Positions 45,369 through 55,700 of a DNA stretch of 61,659 nt are shown here, one piece after another (within the stretch, counting starts at the first letter, position 1; the number at the start of each line of letters is the position of its first letter). The stretch is from Bacteroidota bacterium. GTDB lineage: Bacteria > Bacteroidota > Ignavibacteria > Ignavibacteriales > Ignavibacteriaceae. The notes under the pieces are model-generated. The model had not been told where the DNA came from, searched no databases, and saw only the letters and a list, made by a program, of their open reading frames with translations. The stretch is from positions 1 through 61,659 of the forward strand of contig JAKBMG010000159.1 of assembly GCA_021831685.1 (NCBI GenBank). Direction: 5' to 3'. The position numbers and the translations under genes were made by a program.

Positions 45369-47543
45369 ATGATTTATTCAACCTCTAAACAAAAAGTAAT
45401 ATTTATTATTGGGATTATTTCCTTACTTATTCTTTTTTACTCCATTTATAATATCCACAATGAATTTGATAAAGCAATCTCAAACCGCTTTGAAGAGCAT
45501 CAAAAGAATTTAACATACATAGTTGCCTCCCAAATACAAACCTACATTTTCAATCGGTCTATTGATTTTAAAGCTTTAGCAAAAACTATTTCGTATGAAA
45601 ATAATAATAAAAAAAATATTCAAAATGATATTAACGAATGTTTCAACTTTGTTAAAAATCATTATGCCACGGAATTGCAATTTATCGATGCAAATAGAAA
45701 AGTCAAATTTTCTACAGACTCCTCCAAGATAGGACAAAATTTTGCCGGTACTTCCATTTATAATTGGTGCCGTAATTCTTCAAACTATCAGCAAATTAAA
45801 TTATCAACAAGTGATGATTCAAATTTAACCTTAAATAAGCTGACCCGTTATTTGAAGATAATTACTCCCGTCTATGCTTCCTCTAACAGTATTCATCCTC
45901 TAAATAAAAAATTAAAATTTCAAGGTTTATTAGTCTTAAAAGTTAATCTTGACAGTCTTCTTAATGAAAATATTTACAAATTGAGTCTATTAGCTAAAAA
46001 GACTGAATTTATGATAGTCGATAATAACGGTTTAATAATTTCTCCTAATTATAATAAGCATCCTCAGTTCTTCTCAAAAAACCTCAATAGTAATTCTTGT
46101 ATTACCTGTCATCCGGCTTATCCTGTAGGAATAGATTCTGAAAAGAATTTAACTTTTAATCCTTTCATCCTAAATGAAAGTGTTTTACTCCAGACAAAAA
46201 ATAATGGAAAAAAAATAGTCACTTTTTATAATATTAAATTACCTGGTACTAAATGGCTCTTGATTACCTCCGGCTCATTCTCTTTAATGAAAGCTATTGA
46301 AAATAATGCGCAATTAAAATTTTCTTTCCTTTTTCTATTGATTACTGCTATTTCTATAGCCGGTTCGATGATTATTTACCGTAATTATATTCGTAAAGAA
46401 AAAGCCGAGGAAGAAGTTCAACGATTAATTGAAAAACATAAACTTGAAATGGAATTAATGGAGTCTGAAAAAAGATATAAGCTGGTAGTTGAAAAATCTC
46501 CCTTACCAATTATTTTGCACGAATCACAAAGTATTTTTTATGCCAATGATAGCTGTGTTAATTTATTTGGTGCGAAAAATAAAGATGAAATTATTGGCAA
46601 ACCTTTAAACTTATTCTTTACGGGCACAAAAAAAATATTAGATGGACGAAAAGGGAATAAACCCTCAACTGATAATAAAGAATTACCCTATGAACAAAAA
46701 TTACTTCGGATTGACGGTTCAACATTAGATGTCGAAATTACAGAAATGGATTTTATCCTTAATGGAAAGTCAGTTATGCTTGCAATTTGCGCTGACATTA
46801 CTTCTAAAAAGAAAGAAGAAGAAGCCATGTTAAAATATAATAAGGAGCTGGAAGATTTACACTCAAAAAAGAATTTCCTATTTTCAATCATAGCTCAAGA
46901 CTTAAAAAGCCCTTTTCAATCGCTTATTGGTTATACCGACCTCCTCGCGAATGAGCTTGATGCTTTAGATGAAAATGAAATCAGAATGTTCTCTATAGCG
47001 CTAAACAAAAACGCTAAAATTTATTTTAATCTTCTTGAAGGTCTTCTTTCATGGGCTACTATCCAAATACAAAGTGAAAGTTTCTCGCCTAAAGAACTTG
47101 AATTATTGACAATAGTTAATGATGCTATTAAAATTCTTGGACACAATGCGTCTCAAAAGGGAGTACAATTATTAAATGAAATACCGGGCGGACTTCTTGT
47201 TAAAGCAGATAGTGATATGCTTTCCATAATTTTAAGAAATCTTATTTCTAACTCAATTAAATTTTCTTATCCAACCGGCAAAATTAAAATTATTCTTTCT
47301 CATTCTGATGATAAAGTCGCAATATGCATTGTCGACAATGGACGAGGAATTCAAGAAGAATATCTGAAAGATTTATTTAAGTTTGAAAAGATATATTCTT
47401 CTTCCGGAACTCGTGGCGAAAAGGGTACTGGGCTTGGACTTACTATCTGTAAAGATTTAGTCGAAAAACACGGGGGTAGTCTCTGGGCGATAAGTAAACC
47501 GGATATCGAAACATCATTTATTTTTACTCTTCCTAAAATTTAG
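45369..47543 (+). CDS. membrane sensor kinase with periplasmic CXXCH heme motif; acceptor His replaced by Gln
   Basis: The 724-residue protein has a first membrane helix (about 10-27) and a large periplasmic Cache-like sensor domain. That domain contains the c-type heme motif C244-x2-C247-H248 (SNSCITCHPAYPVG). A second helix (about 315-333) precedes a PAS domain (about 368-485). The histidine-kinase dimerisation helix reads IIAQDLKSPFQSL, with Gln510 where the phosphorylated His belongs. The ATPase domain is intact (NSIKFS, VDNGRGI, GEKGTGLGL). The heme could sense redox state or ligand gas. Without His the protein cannot autophosphorylate classically and may act as a regulator of another kinase. 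Confidence 0.85.
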   Translation: MIYSTSKQKVIFIIGIISLLILFYSIYNIHNEFDKAISNRFEEHQKNLTYIVASQIQTYIFNRSIDFKALAKTISYENNNKKNIQNDINECFNFVKNHYATELQFIDANRKVKFSTDSSKIGQNFAGTSIYNWCRNSSNYQQIKLSTSDDSNLTLNKLTRYLKIITPVYASSNSIHPLNKKLKFQGLLVLKVNLDSLLNENIYKLSLLAKKTEFMIVDNNGLIISPNYNKHPQFFSKNLNSNSCITCHPAYPVGIDSEKNLTFNPFILNESVLLQTKNNGKKIVTFYNIKLPGTKWLLITSGSFSLMKAIENNAQLKFSFLFLLITAISIAGSMIIYRNYIRKEKAEEEVQRLIEKHKLEMELMESEKRYKLVVEKSPLPIILHESQSIFYANDSCVNLFGAKNKDEIIGKPLNLFFTGTKKILDGRKGNKPSTDNKELPYEQKLLRIDGSTLDVEITEMDFILNGKSVMLAICADITSKKKEEEAMLKYNKELEDLHSKKNFLFSIIAQDLKSPFQSLIGYTDLLANELDALDENEIRMFSIALNKNAKIYFNLLEGLLSWATIQIQSESFSPKELELLTIVNDAIKILGHNASQKGVQLLNEIPGGLLVKADSDMLSIILRNLISNSIKFSYPTGKIKIILSHSDDKVAICIVDNGRGIQEEYLKDLFKFEKIYSSSGTRGEKGTGLGLTICKDLVEKHGGSLWAISKPDIETSFIFTLPKI

Positions 47544-48176
47544 CCCCCTTTCACTTTAACTCCTTTTTGAATTCCATTAACCAATTCGATTATTTATTAT
47601 AGCACTACCGTTTAAGTTATTATGTCAAGATATTCTTTGTGATAACTTATCGCAATTTCATTGTGTCTAATTCAAAACCTGCCGGCAGGTCTGCCTATAG
47701 GCAGATTTAAAATTCAACATTCATCCGCCGCGGAAGAAATCCCCTAGATACACAAAGAGTAGACGACTGGAAGGAGGAGAAATCCCATGTATAGAGGTAT
47801 ACGAACTGACCATGGGATATTTTCCTCGGCGGATCGAGGACCCCTACGATATGACACACAAATAATTGTCATTTCCACGATCTGCGGTGGATTGTGGCTT
47901 TCCGCGTTATGAAATTATGAAATAACGTATATTACAATAGATTACAAAATAATTATCAAATTAAATAATAACCAAAATTATTTAACCTTCTGTCATTTGT
48001 TAGTTAATTATTTTCCCATTATTTTGTATCTTTTAAAAAATGGAAATAGCTTTCAGATATTTTTATATAATTATCGATATGATAAATTATTCATTGAATT
48101 TCAATCAAAACCTTGAACTTAATTCAAAATCATGCTATTAGTCATTGAGTTAAAATTTAATTAGACTTGTAATAAA
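47544..48176. other. non-coding region with palindromes
   Basis: No gene is recognised. It contains cctgccggcagg and ctgcctataggcag palindromes (47682-47706), a long inverted repeat (47723-47834) and AT-rich DNA up to the TTG start of the next kinase. Promoters for that kinase presumably lie in the last 150 bases, but no clear one was identified. Confidence 0.5.
47723..47834. repeat. nested inverted repeat, ~21-bp outer arms
   Basis: The outer arm atccgccgcggaagaaatccc (47723-47743) is nearly complementary to 47814-47834 (gggatattttcctcggcggat). Within it, tcccatg (47783-47789) and catggga (47811-47817) form a second dyad. It could be a miniature mobile element. No gene is inside. Confidence 0.6.
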
Positions 48177-50795
48177 TTGTCTGATTCAAAACAAAAACTA
48201 CTAATTTACTTCGAATATCTTCTCAAGTACGCAAACGATATAATCATAATTGCTGACTCTAATTTTAATATAATCGATGCAAACAACTTCGCAGTCCAAA
48301 CCTATGGCTATTCAAAGAATGAACTTCTTAAACTATCTTTTTACGATTTAATATCCCCTGAAGCTAAAAATGATATTGAAACACAAATTAAAATTCTTAA
48401 CCAAAAATATTTCCTAACTTTTGAAATCAAGAACCTAAAAAAATATGGTTCCATTTTCATTGCAGAAGTTAAGTCGAGCTTGATCCGGCTTGATAATGAA
48501 GTTTACTATAAAATCATTGTAAAAGATATTAGCGAGCGAAATAAATTAGAAGCTCAATTATTTGAGGAAAGGGAACAGCTCCGCACTATTATTGACGCTT
48601 CGCCGGCTTCCATTTGGTTCAAAGATACTAAGAATAATTTTATCCGGGTTAACAAAGCGGCGGCTGAAATCGCAAATAAAAATGTTGGTGAAATTGAAGG
48701 AAAGTCTACGCAGTCTATTTTTCCCATTGAGTTCGATAAATACTATGCAGATGACCTCGAAGTAATTAATTCCGGAATACCGAAAATTGGAATTATTGAA
48801 TCCGTCACTACCGGAAATAGTGTAAAATGGGTCAGAACTGATAAAATCCCATGGATCAACGCTAAAGGTGAAATTGCTGGTGTTATCGCTTTTTCTCTCG
48901 ATATCACCCAACAAAAACAAACTGAAGAATTGCTGTCGCGAGAAAGCAATTTATTGGGTTCATTACTTGATAATATCCCTGATCGCATTTATGCAAAAGA
49001 TCTCGAACATAGATTTATTATTTACAACAAGGCTTTAGCCAACCGGTGGGGATTTAATAATCCGCGCGAGTTAGTTGGCAAATCTGATTTTGACCTTTTC
49101 CCTTATGATGTAGCTTTAAAGTACCGTGCAGAAGAACAAGAAATTATCCGAACCGGAAACCCCATTCTTAATCGCGAAGAATCAATGACCGATACATCCG
49201 GTCAGACAAATTGGAGCCTCGTAACAAAATCCCCATTCTGGGATGACAAAGGGAATATAATTGGTATTGTGGGGTTAAGCCGCGATATCACCGAACTCAA
49301 AGTTGCCGCTGAAGCTCTAAAGGCGAGTGAAGAAAAATACAGATCTCTATTTAATACCGCACCTCTTGGTATTGCTCATATAAATTTTAAAATGGAGATT
49401 ACTGATTGCAATAATATGCTTTTGGAAATTTTAGATATCCCCGAAACTGAATCTTTAGGATTTGATTTTAAAAAAATTAAAGACCAAAAACTTAAGAATG
49501 CTATTGAACTCGCCTTTGCAGGAAGCATAGGGCATTACGAAGGCGATTTCCAATCAATCTCTTCTCATAAAATAATTTCCTTAAAGGCAATGTTTTCTCC
49601 TATTGTCCATGAGAAAGAAAAAATATTATCTGTAGTAGGTATTTTTGAAGATATTTCTGAGCATAAGCAAATAGAAAGATTTTTTTTCCACGATATTCTA
49701 AATACTGCCGGTAATCTTAGAAGCTTTGCTGACTTACTTAAAGATAATTTATTCGATAACCAAGTAAACTCATCATTGCTTTCTGACGCACGTCAAATTG
49801 CTGCAATCTCCAATAAAGTTATACAGGAAATTATTTCACATAGGTCAATCCTTACTTCCGATAAAACAGAAATAAAACTTAACCCTACTACCATTAGTAC
49901 CTCGGAATTTATCGGTGGATTAATCAGGAATATCTTTCAAAAAGCAACTGAAGTAAATAAAGAGATAATAATCGCTGATAACTTTGAAGATATAATAATT
50001 CAGACAGATCAAGCATTGCTCAGCCGTGTGATTGAAAATCTTATTAAGAATGCAATTGAAGCCTCATTACCCGGAGGTATTGTTACTATTGGATGCCAAA
50101 AAGAAAATGAGCAAATCTCTTTTTGGGTTAACAATCAAACAACCATATCTGAAGAGATCAAAGCAAAAATATTTAAACGCTCCTTTTCAACAAAAGGACC
50201 CGGAAGGGGAATAGGCACATATAGTATTAAATTTCTGACTGAAAAATATTTGAAAGGGAGTGTGTCTTTTGTCTCTTCAGAAAATGAAGGAACCACTTTT
50301 AAAATTGTGCTCCCAATTAATTTGAAATCAACAAATCACAAACCATCTTTAGATCCCTTTAAGGAAGATGATAACAAAAAAATCATAGAAAAGAAAGTTG
50401 CCTCTACATTAGTAAAAGGGAAAAAACTACCCAATATATTACTTGTTGAAGATGATGAAATTACAACACACGTTACAAAATTATTTTCAAAAAAAGTATT
50501 TAATATTGACAGTGTAACCAATGGCCCAAGCGCAGTAGAAGCAGTAAAATCAAAACCCTATTCCGCTATTCTTATGGACATACACCTTGGTAATGGAATG
50601 AGCGGCCTTGATACCTTAAAAATAATAAGAACCATCCACGGATACGAAAACATTCCGATTATAGCTTTTACTGCGTACGCCATGCAGGGATCAAAGAAAG
50701 ACTTTCTTGCTGCAGGCTGTACACATTACTTAGTCAAACCATTCACTAAGGATCAATTAATCGACATACTTAACGAAGCAATTAACCCAATTTAA
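48177..50795 (+). CDS. cytosolic PAS-rich hybrid histidine kinase with C-terminal receiver
   Basis: The 872-residue protein starts at a TTG (48177) just before the first PAS domain. Four PAS domains follow (about 5-125, 128-250, 258-380, 385-490), then a kinase dimerisation helix with FFFHDILNTAGNL (His505). An ATPase domain has NLIKNAIEAS and the glycine-rich lid GPGRGIGTYS. A C-terminal receiver domain has phosphoacceptor Asp801 (ILMDIHLG) and Lys in VKPF. No membrane segment is seen, so it senses a cytosolic signal. The receiver would receive the phosphate within the protein. Confidence 0.85.
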   Translation: MSDSKQKLLIYFEYLLKYANDIIIIADSNFNIIDANNFAVQTYGYSKNELLKLSFYDLISPEAKNDIETQIKILNQKYFLTFEIKNLKKYGSIFIAEVKSSLIRLDNEVYYKIIVKDISERNKLEAQLFEEREQLRTIIDASPASIWFKDTKNNFIRVNKAAAEIANKNVGEIEGKSTQSIFPIEFDKYYADDLEVINSGIPKIGIIESVTTGNSVKWVRTDKIPWINAKGEIAGVIAFSLDITQQKQTEELLSRESNLLGSLLDNIPDRIYAKDLEHRFIIYNKALANRWGFNNPRELVGKSDFDLFPYDVALKYRAEEQEIIRTGNPILNREESMTDTSGQTNWSLVTKSPFWDDKGNIIGIVGLSRDITELKVAAEALKASEEKYRSLFNTAPLGIAHINFKMEITDCNNMLLEILDIPETESLGFDFKKIKDQKLKNAIELAFAGSIGHYEGDFQSISSHKIISLKAMFSPIVHEKEKILSVVGIFEDISEHKQIERFFFHDILNTAGNLRSFADLLKDNLFDNQVNSSLLSDARQIAAISNKVIQEIISHRSILTSDKTEIKLNPTTISTSEFIGGLIRNIFQKATEVNKEIIIADNFEDIIIQTDQALLSRVIENLIKNAIEASLPGGIVTIGCQKENEQISFWVNNQTTISEEIKAKIFKRSFSTKGPGRGIGTYSIKFLTEKYLKGSVSFVSSENEGTTFKIVLPINLKSTNHKPSLDPFKEDDNKKIIEKKVASTLVKGKKLPNILLVEDDEITTHVTKLFSKKVFNIDSVTNGPSAVEAVKSKPYSAILMDIHLGNGMSGLDTLKIIRTIHGYENIPIIAFTAYAMQGSKKDFLAAGCTHYLVKPFTKDQLIDILNEAINPI

Positions 50796-50915
50796 CATTG
50801 GAAGCTGGTGAGCCAAAAAAATAGGGAACTTCATAGCTAGGCAGGATTACAATTGCTAACTTACCATGAAACGAGAATGAAATATTTTTAAGGGAGCCGA
50901 AGCTCCCTTAATTCT

Positions 50916-51500
50916 TTATTCTTTTATAAACTTTTCAGCAATCATGTTCGGAGGTATTGGAGTAGGCACTCTATTTATGATAGGGGGAATTGATTGAAGA
51001 TAGGCAAACATACATCCCAAGTCTTTATCTGTAAGTCCACCGATAGCTTGCCAGGGCATAGGAGGTAAAAGATCATTACCCGCACCCATGTGCTTTCCTG
51101 TGCGCATGGTTTTAATAAAAATATCCCGAGTCCATAGCCCTAATCCTGTTGAAGGATCAGGCGTTAAATTAGCAGCAAATGAAATTCCCCAGGGTCCAAC
51201 CCATGCGTTCAGGTTTCCTGTAGTAAGTATCCATCTTCCCATAGCAATCATGCCGGTATCAATTGGCGGTAGCTGTAAATCGGAAGGTTGGCCGGATAAT
51301 AGCCGGGTTGTATCAGGTATTGGTCCCATTGCGGTCATGATTTTAGGAGAATGGCAATCGTTACATACTCCAATATTCACAAGATATTTTCCCCTTGCTA
51401 TCTGTTCTTCTTTTGTCATTTTAGAAGAACAGTTTAATTCAGTCAGCAATAGAATTAAGCAAAAAGTACACAAGGAAACAAATAGTATTTTTTTATTCAT
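50916..51500 (-). CDS. monoheme cytochrome c lipoprotein
   Basis: The 194-residue protein has an export signal ending LTELNC, where Cys24 fits a lipobox. It then has a heme motif C46-ND-C49-H50 (GVCNDCHSP). The distal Met is probably in LPPMPWQ. The fold is the cytochrome c with LTPDPSTGLGLWT..DIFIKTMRTGKHM and LTDKDLGCMFAYLQSIPPI, typical of electron-transfer c-type cytochromes linked to alcohol/aldehyde dehydrogenases. No such enzyme is adjacent; a sensor with a heme motif lies 3.4 kb away. Confidence 0.85.
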   Translation of the reverse strand: MNKKILFVSLCTFCLILLLTELNCSSKMTKEEQIARGKYLVNIGVCNDCHSPKIMTAMGPIPDTTRLLSGQPSDLQLPPIDTGMIAMGRWILTTGNLNAWVGPWGISFAANLTPDPSTGLGLWTRDIFIKTMRTGKHMGAGNDLLPPMPWQAIGGLTDKDLGCMFAYLQSIPPIINRVPTPIPPNMIAEKFIKE

Positions 51501-52798
51501 AAATACACCTTAATTAAATATAAATAACTAATGAACTCACTAGTTCAAAGCAAAGAGATAAATGGTTTTTTTAGGTGCATCCATTTAGCAACGTTCCCAG
51601 ACCTATAATCAAATGGTAAAATGACTTTATTTAGGAGACATCCTAAAAACTTGTAAACAATCCATGCACAGATGAATCGTATCCAAAGTTTTTTATTCAT
51701 AAGATGTAATAAGACGCTCCAAATACTTGATAAGCGATTCTTGATTCAAAAAAAATACATTTTTGTTTATGTATTTACAATACAATCATTAACATTATAC
51801 ATGTGTAATGCCTCTGATGTTGTACAGCTCACATAAATTGCACAACCTACTTGATCATGAAATTAACTATAAAATCTTAAGAGGTTACTAAGGCGTTTCA
51901 ACCTGCCACCAATTTCCCGCTATACTCAATCCGCCCGTGTTCCATATCATTTTAGATTGTGAGGAAGTTAGTTAGGTTCAACAATCAATAAATAAATCAA
52001 TAGGAGATGTGCATTATTTGTGTCTGCGATATGTTTCATTCCCTTTGTCTTTAGTTATATTATTAGGTATCTATTGACCTCCTTCGCCCCGAAGCGGGGC
52101 TCGTTAGTAATCTTTTGCACCGCTTCGCTTACGCAAAAAAAGGCGTAGCATTTTCGTGAATTTATGTAACTACTAATGTTCGTCAAATGGAAAAAATAAC
52201 TTACTCCTTCGCTCCACTTCACTACTCTCCGCTACATTTCGCAAAGCTTCATTCCGTTCCGTTTCCGCTTCGTCTCAGTCGCAAGATGTTTTTTCCGAAT
52301 AACGGAGCAGGCGCAACTTGCAGCTCCATTCGAAGACTCGTTGCGCCGCAAGATGCTTAAGAAAATTACATTGGCAGTGATGTCCTTTTTGTCATGGTTA
52401 TTGCCAATGAATCATTGTAGATAAACACCCGCTCAGTCATATTTTTTGCTGCTACACTTCGCAAGGGGGAATGGGATAAAAGCAAAATATCCCCTTCCCC
52501 CTCGCTTCGTTCCGCTGGCAAAAAAATATGCCTTCGCTCCGGTTAGCTGCCCTTATATTCTCCCCATTGTTTTATAATAAATTCAATAACCATGACAAAA
52601 ACATTTGGCAATCTTAACTGATATAATAGGGAGTATCAGCTTTTCTAAATTAATCCTATAAATGAATCTCATGTTGCTTCGTTCTTGAAGAAATGCTCAA
52701 TGGGAATGCTGAATAGTGGTTAATTTTGTTAATTGCAATATTTAGTAGCTTTACTTATTATATTATTATTTAAAATAGAAAGATAATAATCAAAATTT
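51501..52798. other. 1.3 kb without genes, repeat-rich
   Basis: No ORF here resembles a protein. The first 500 bases are plain AT-rich DNA. From 52080 there are GC-rich short repeats built on gcttcgct/ctccgct units, a hairpin gcccc-gaagc-ggggc (52092-52106), and the element shared with 8.3 kb (52429-52532). Coding resumes at 52799. The promoter of the large kinase presumably lies in the last 200 bases. Confidence 0.5.
52429..52532 (-). repeat. dispersed repeat shared with 8.33 kb
   Basis: The stretch with tttgctgctacacttcgcaagg and ccctcgcttcgttccgctgg is, reversed, closely similar to 8334-8440. The two ends are partly complementary to each other, so it can form a long hairpin. Confidence 0.6.
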
Positions 52799-55700
52799 AT
52801 GGGAAATAAGTCTTACACTATCTTAACAAAAAAAATACACGTCTTTGCATTGGCAGGCGTTATCATTTTTTTGCTTATCCTTGGTGGTTATTTTTTCTAT
52901 TTACATGAAGCTAATATCGAGCGCGATGATGCTTTTAATGAATTAAAAGCTGTCGCTCAACTTAAGATTGATCAAATTTCAAGCTGGAATAAGGAAAGGT
53001 TATTGGATGTTAAAGCGCTAGCTAATGATCACCATTTCGTTAAAAGCGTTGAAAATTATTTGCACAAACGGAATGCTTCTAACAAGCAAATAATAGTAGA
53101 TCAGCTCTCTTTAGTGGCAGTCAAAAATATTTATGAAAACGAACTTCTCTTTTCAGCCAACGGAGATTTATTGTTTTCACATAATCCTTTAACCGGTCTG
53201 GTAGATACAATAACCCCGCGCCTTGTGAAAGAAGCCATAAATAATAGAGGGATTTTTTCCAGCGACCTATATTATTATAGTGCTGAAAACGAAATCCTAG
53301 ATGATTTTATAGCTCCTATCATTAATCTTAAAAAACAAACAATTGCCGTAATTATTTTACGCATTAGACCTAAAGACTATCTTTATCCTTTGTTAAACTT
53401 CTGGCCTTTACCGGGAAATTCACCTGAAAATATAATCGTTGAAAGAAATGGCAGCAAGGTTCGTTTCTTAAGCGAGTTAAAACAAATAAAAAATGCTATT
53501 GTTAATTTTAACCTTCCGCTTACAGATAAAATTAGCCCTGCAGCTCAAGCTGCTTTGGGATATAGAGGTTTTTTGGAAGGTAAAGATTATTACGGAATAA
53601 ATATACTTGCCTATGTTTCTCCGGTACCTGGGACCAATTGGTCCTTAATTTCCTCGGAACATACAAGTGAAGCATATTCCAGGCTCCATTCTAAAGTAGG
53701 CGCAATAATCCTATTTACCGTCCTTATGATCTTACTTTTTGCGACGGGCATTATTTGGATTTACCACTATCGCCAAAAAAATATTTATAGAGAACTATTT
53801 ATTAAGGAAAAAGAACTTCGCGAATACCACGAAGAGTTTAGAACTATTTTATACAGTATCGGCGATGGTGTATTGACTACAGATACATCAGGTAACATTA
53901 AACAGATGAATTCTGTAGCAGAGGAATTAACGGGATTTAATGAAAAAGTGGCATTAGGAAAACCACTTGATGATATCTTTAATATTATTAGTGAAAGAAC
54001 GAGAAACAAAGTTGAAAATCCGGTTCATAAAGTTTTAAGAGACGGGGTAATAACCGGGCTTGCAAACCATACAATTCTAATTTCAAAAGACGGGAAAGAA
54101 ATTCCAATTGCCGATAGCGCTGCGCCTATTCGTAATGAGCAAGGTGAAATTGAAGGTGTAGTATTAGTTTTCCGAGATAAAACTGTAGAATATCATCAAG
54201 AGAAGGTGTTAAGAGAAAGTGAAGCAAGGCTTAATGAGTCACAGCGTGTTGCCGCCTTAGGGCATTATATTTTTGATATTAAAAAGGGAAACTGGACAAA
54301 TTCTGAAAATCTAGATGCTGTCTTTGGAATTAACTCCAGTTATAATAAGAACATTGAAGGCTGGTTAAATATAATTGACACTTCACAAAGAAACGAGATG
54401 TTGTTTTTTCTTACTGAAAATATTTTGAAGCAAAAACAGATATTTGACAAAGAATATAAAATTATCAGACAAAATGATGGAGAAACTCGTTGGGTGCATG
54501 GATTGGGAAACCTGGAATTTGACTTGCAAGGAAATCCAATTAAAATGTTCGGGGTAATTCAGGATATTACTGAGATAAAATTACTTAATGAAGAACTTAA
54601 AGAAAGCGAAGAGCTATTCCGCACTACTTTATACGGTATAGGTGACGGAATTATTTCTTCTGATAATCATGGAAACATTATCCAAATGAATCCGGTTGCA
54701 GAAGCCTTAACCGGTTGGAAGCTTGCTGATGCAAAAGGTCTGCCTGTCGGAAAAGTATTTAATATAATTAATGCCGAAACAAGAAGCCCTGTGGCTAATC
54801 CAACCGGTAGAGTCTTGGAAACCGGATCCGTCGTTGGACTGGCAAACCATACAGCATTAATTTCAAAAGATGGTAAAGAATATCAAATCGCTGATAGCGC
54901 TGCTCCCATAAGAAATCATGAAGGGAAAATTATTGGTGCAATAATGGTTTTCTCTGATATTACTGAACAATATGCTGCAAGAGAAGCTTTAAGGAAAAGT
55001 GAAGAAAAATTCCGTAAAGCCTTTATGACAAGTCCTGATGCGATTAATATTAACCGCCTTGAAGATGGAATGTATATTTCTATCAATAAAGTCTTTACTC
55101 AAATAATGGGCTATACCGAAGATGAAGTCATTGGTAAAACTTCAGTTGATCTAAATATTTGGGTTAAAGCTGAAGACAGGCAAGAATTCCTTGACAGGTT
55201 AAAGAAGAATGGTGTTCTTGAAAATTATGAAACGCATTTCCGGTCAAAAAGCGGTGAAATAAAAGATGGTTTACTGTCAGCCTCCCTTCTTGAAGTGGAA
55301 GGCGTACCACATATTATTAATATAACAATAGATATTACGGTACGAAAAAAATTGGAAAAAATATTAGCAGAAAGCGAAGAAAGATTTCGTTCAATTTTCC
55401 ACGAGAACAAAGCTGTAATGATATTGATAGATATTGAGAATGATTCCAAAATTGTGGATGCAAATGAAGCAGCATGCAAATATTATGGATACACAAAAGA
55501 ATATTTGTTACAAAATATTCATGCCTACCATTTATCTATCGACTCAGTTGATAAAATAAAGCAAAGGATGGGAGAGTACTTAAGCGGTGAGCAAAATTAT
55601 CTTACTTCAAAACATATATTGTCTAATGGTAAAGTCAGAGATGTTGATATATATATATCCGTCATATCTACTTTAGGAAAAAAATATGTTTTTTCTATAA

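Noticed and set aside
45061-45381. 106-codon minus-strand frame upstream of the pterin dehydratase
   Set aside because: It overlaps the dehydratase start in another frame, has no domain and no convincing leader.
48558-48988. Two minus-strand frames inside the hybrid kinase gene
   Set aside because: They are antisense to strongly conserved PAS coding sequence and have no homology of their own.
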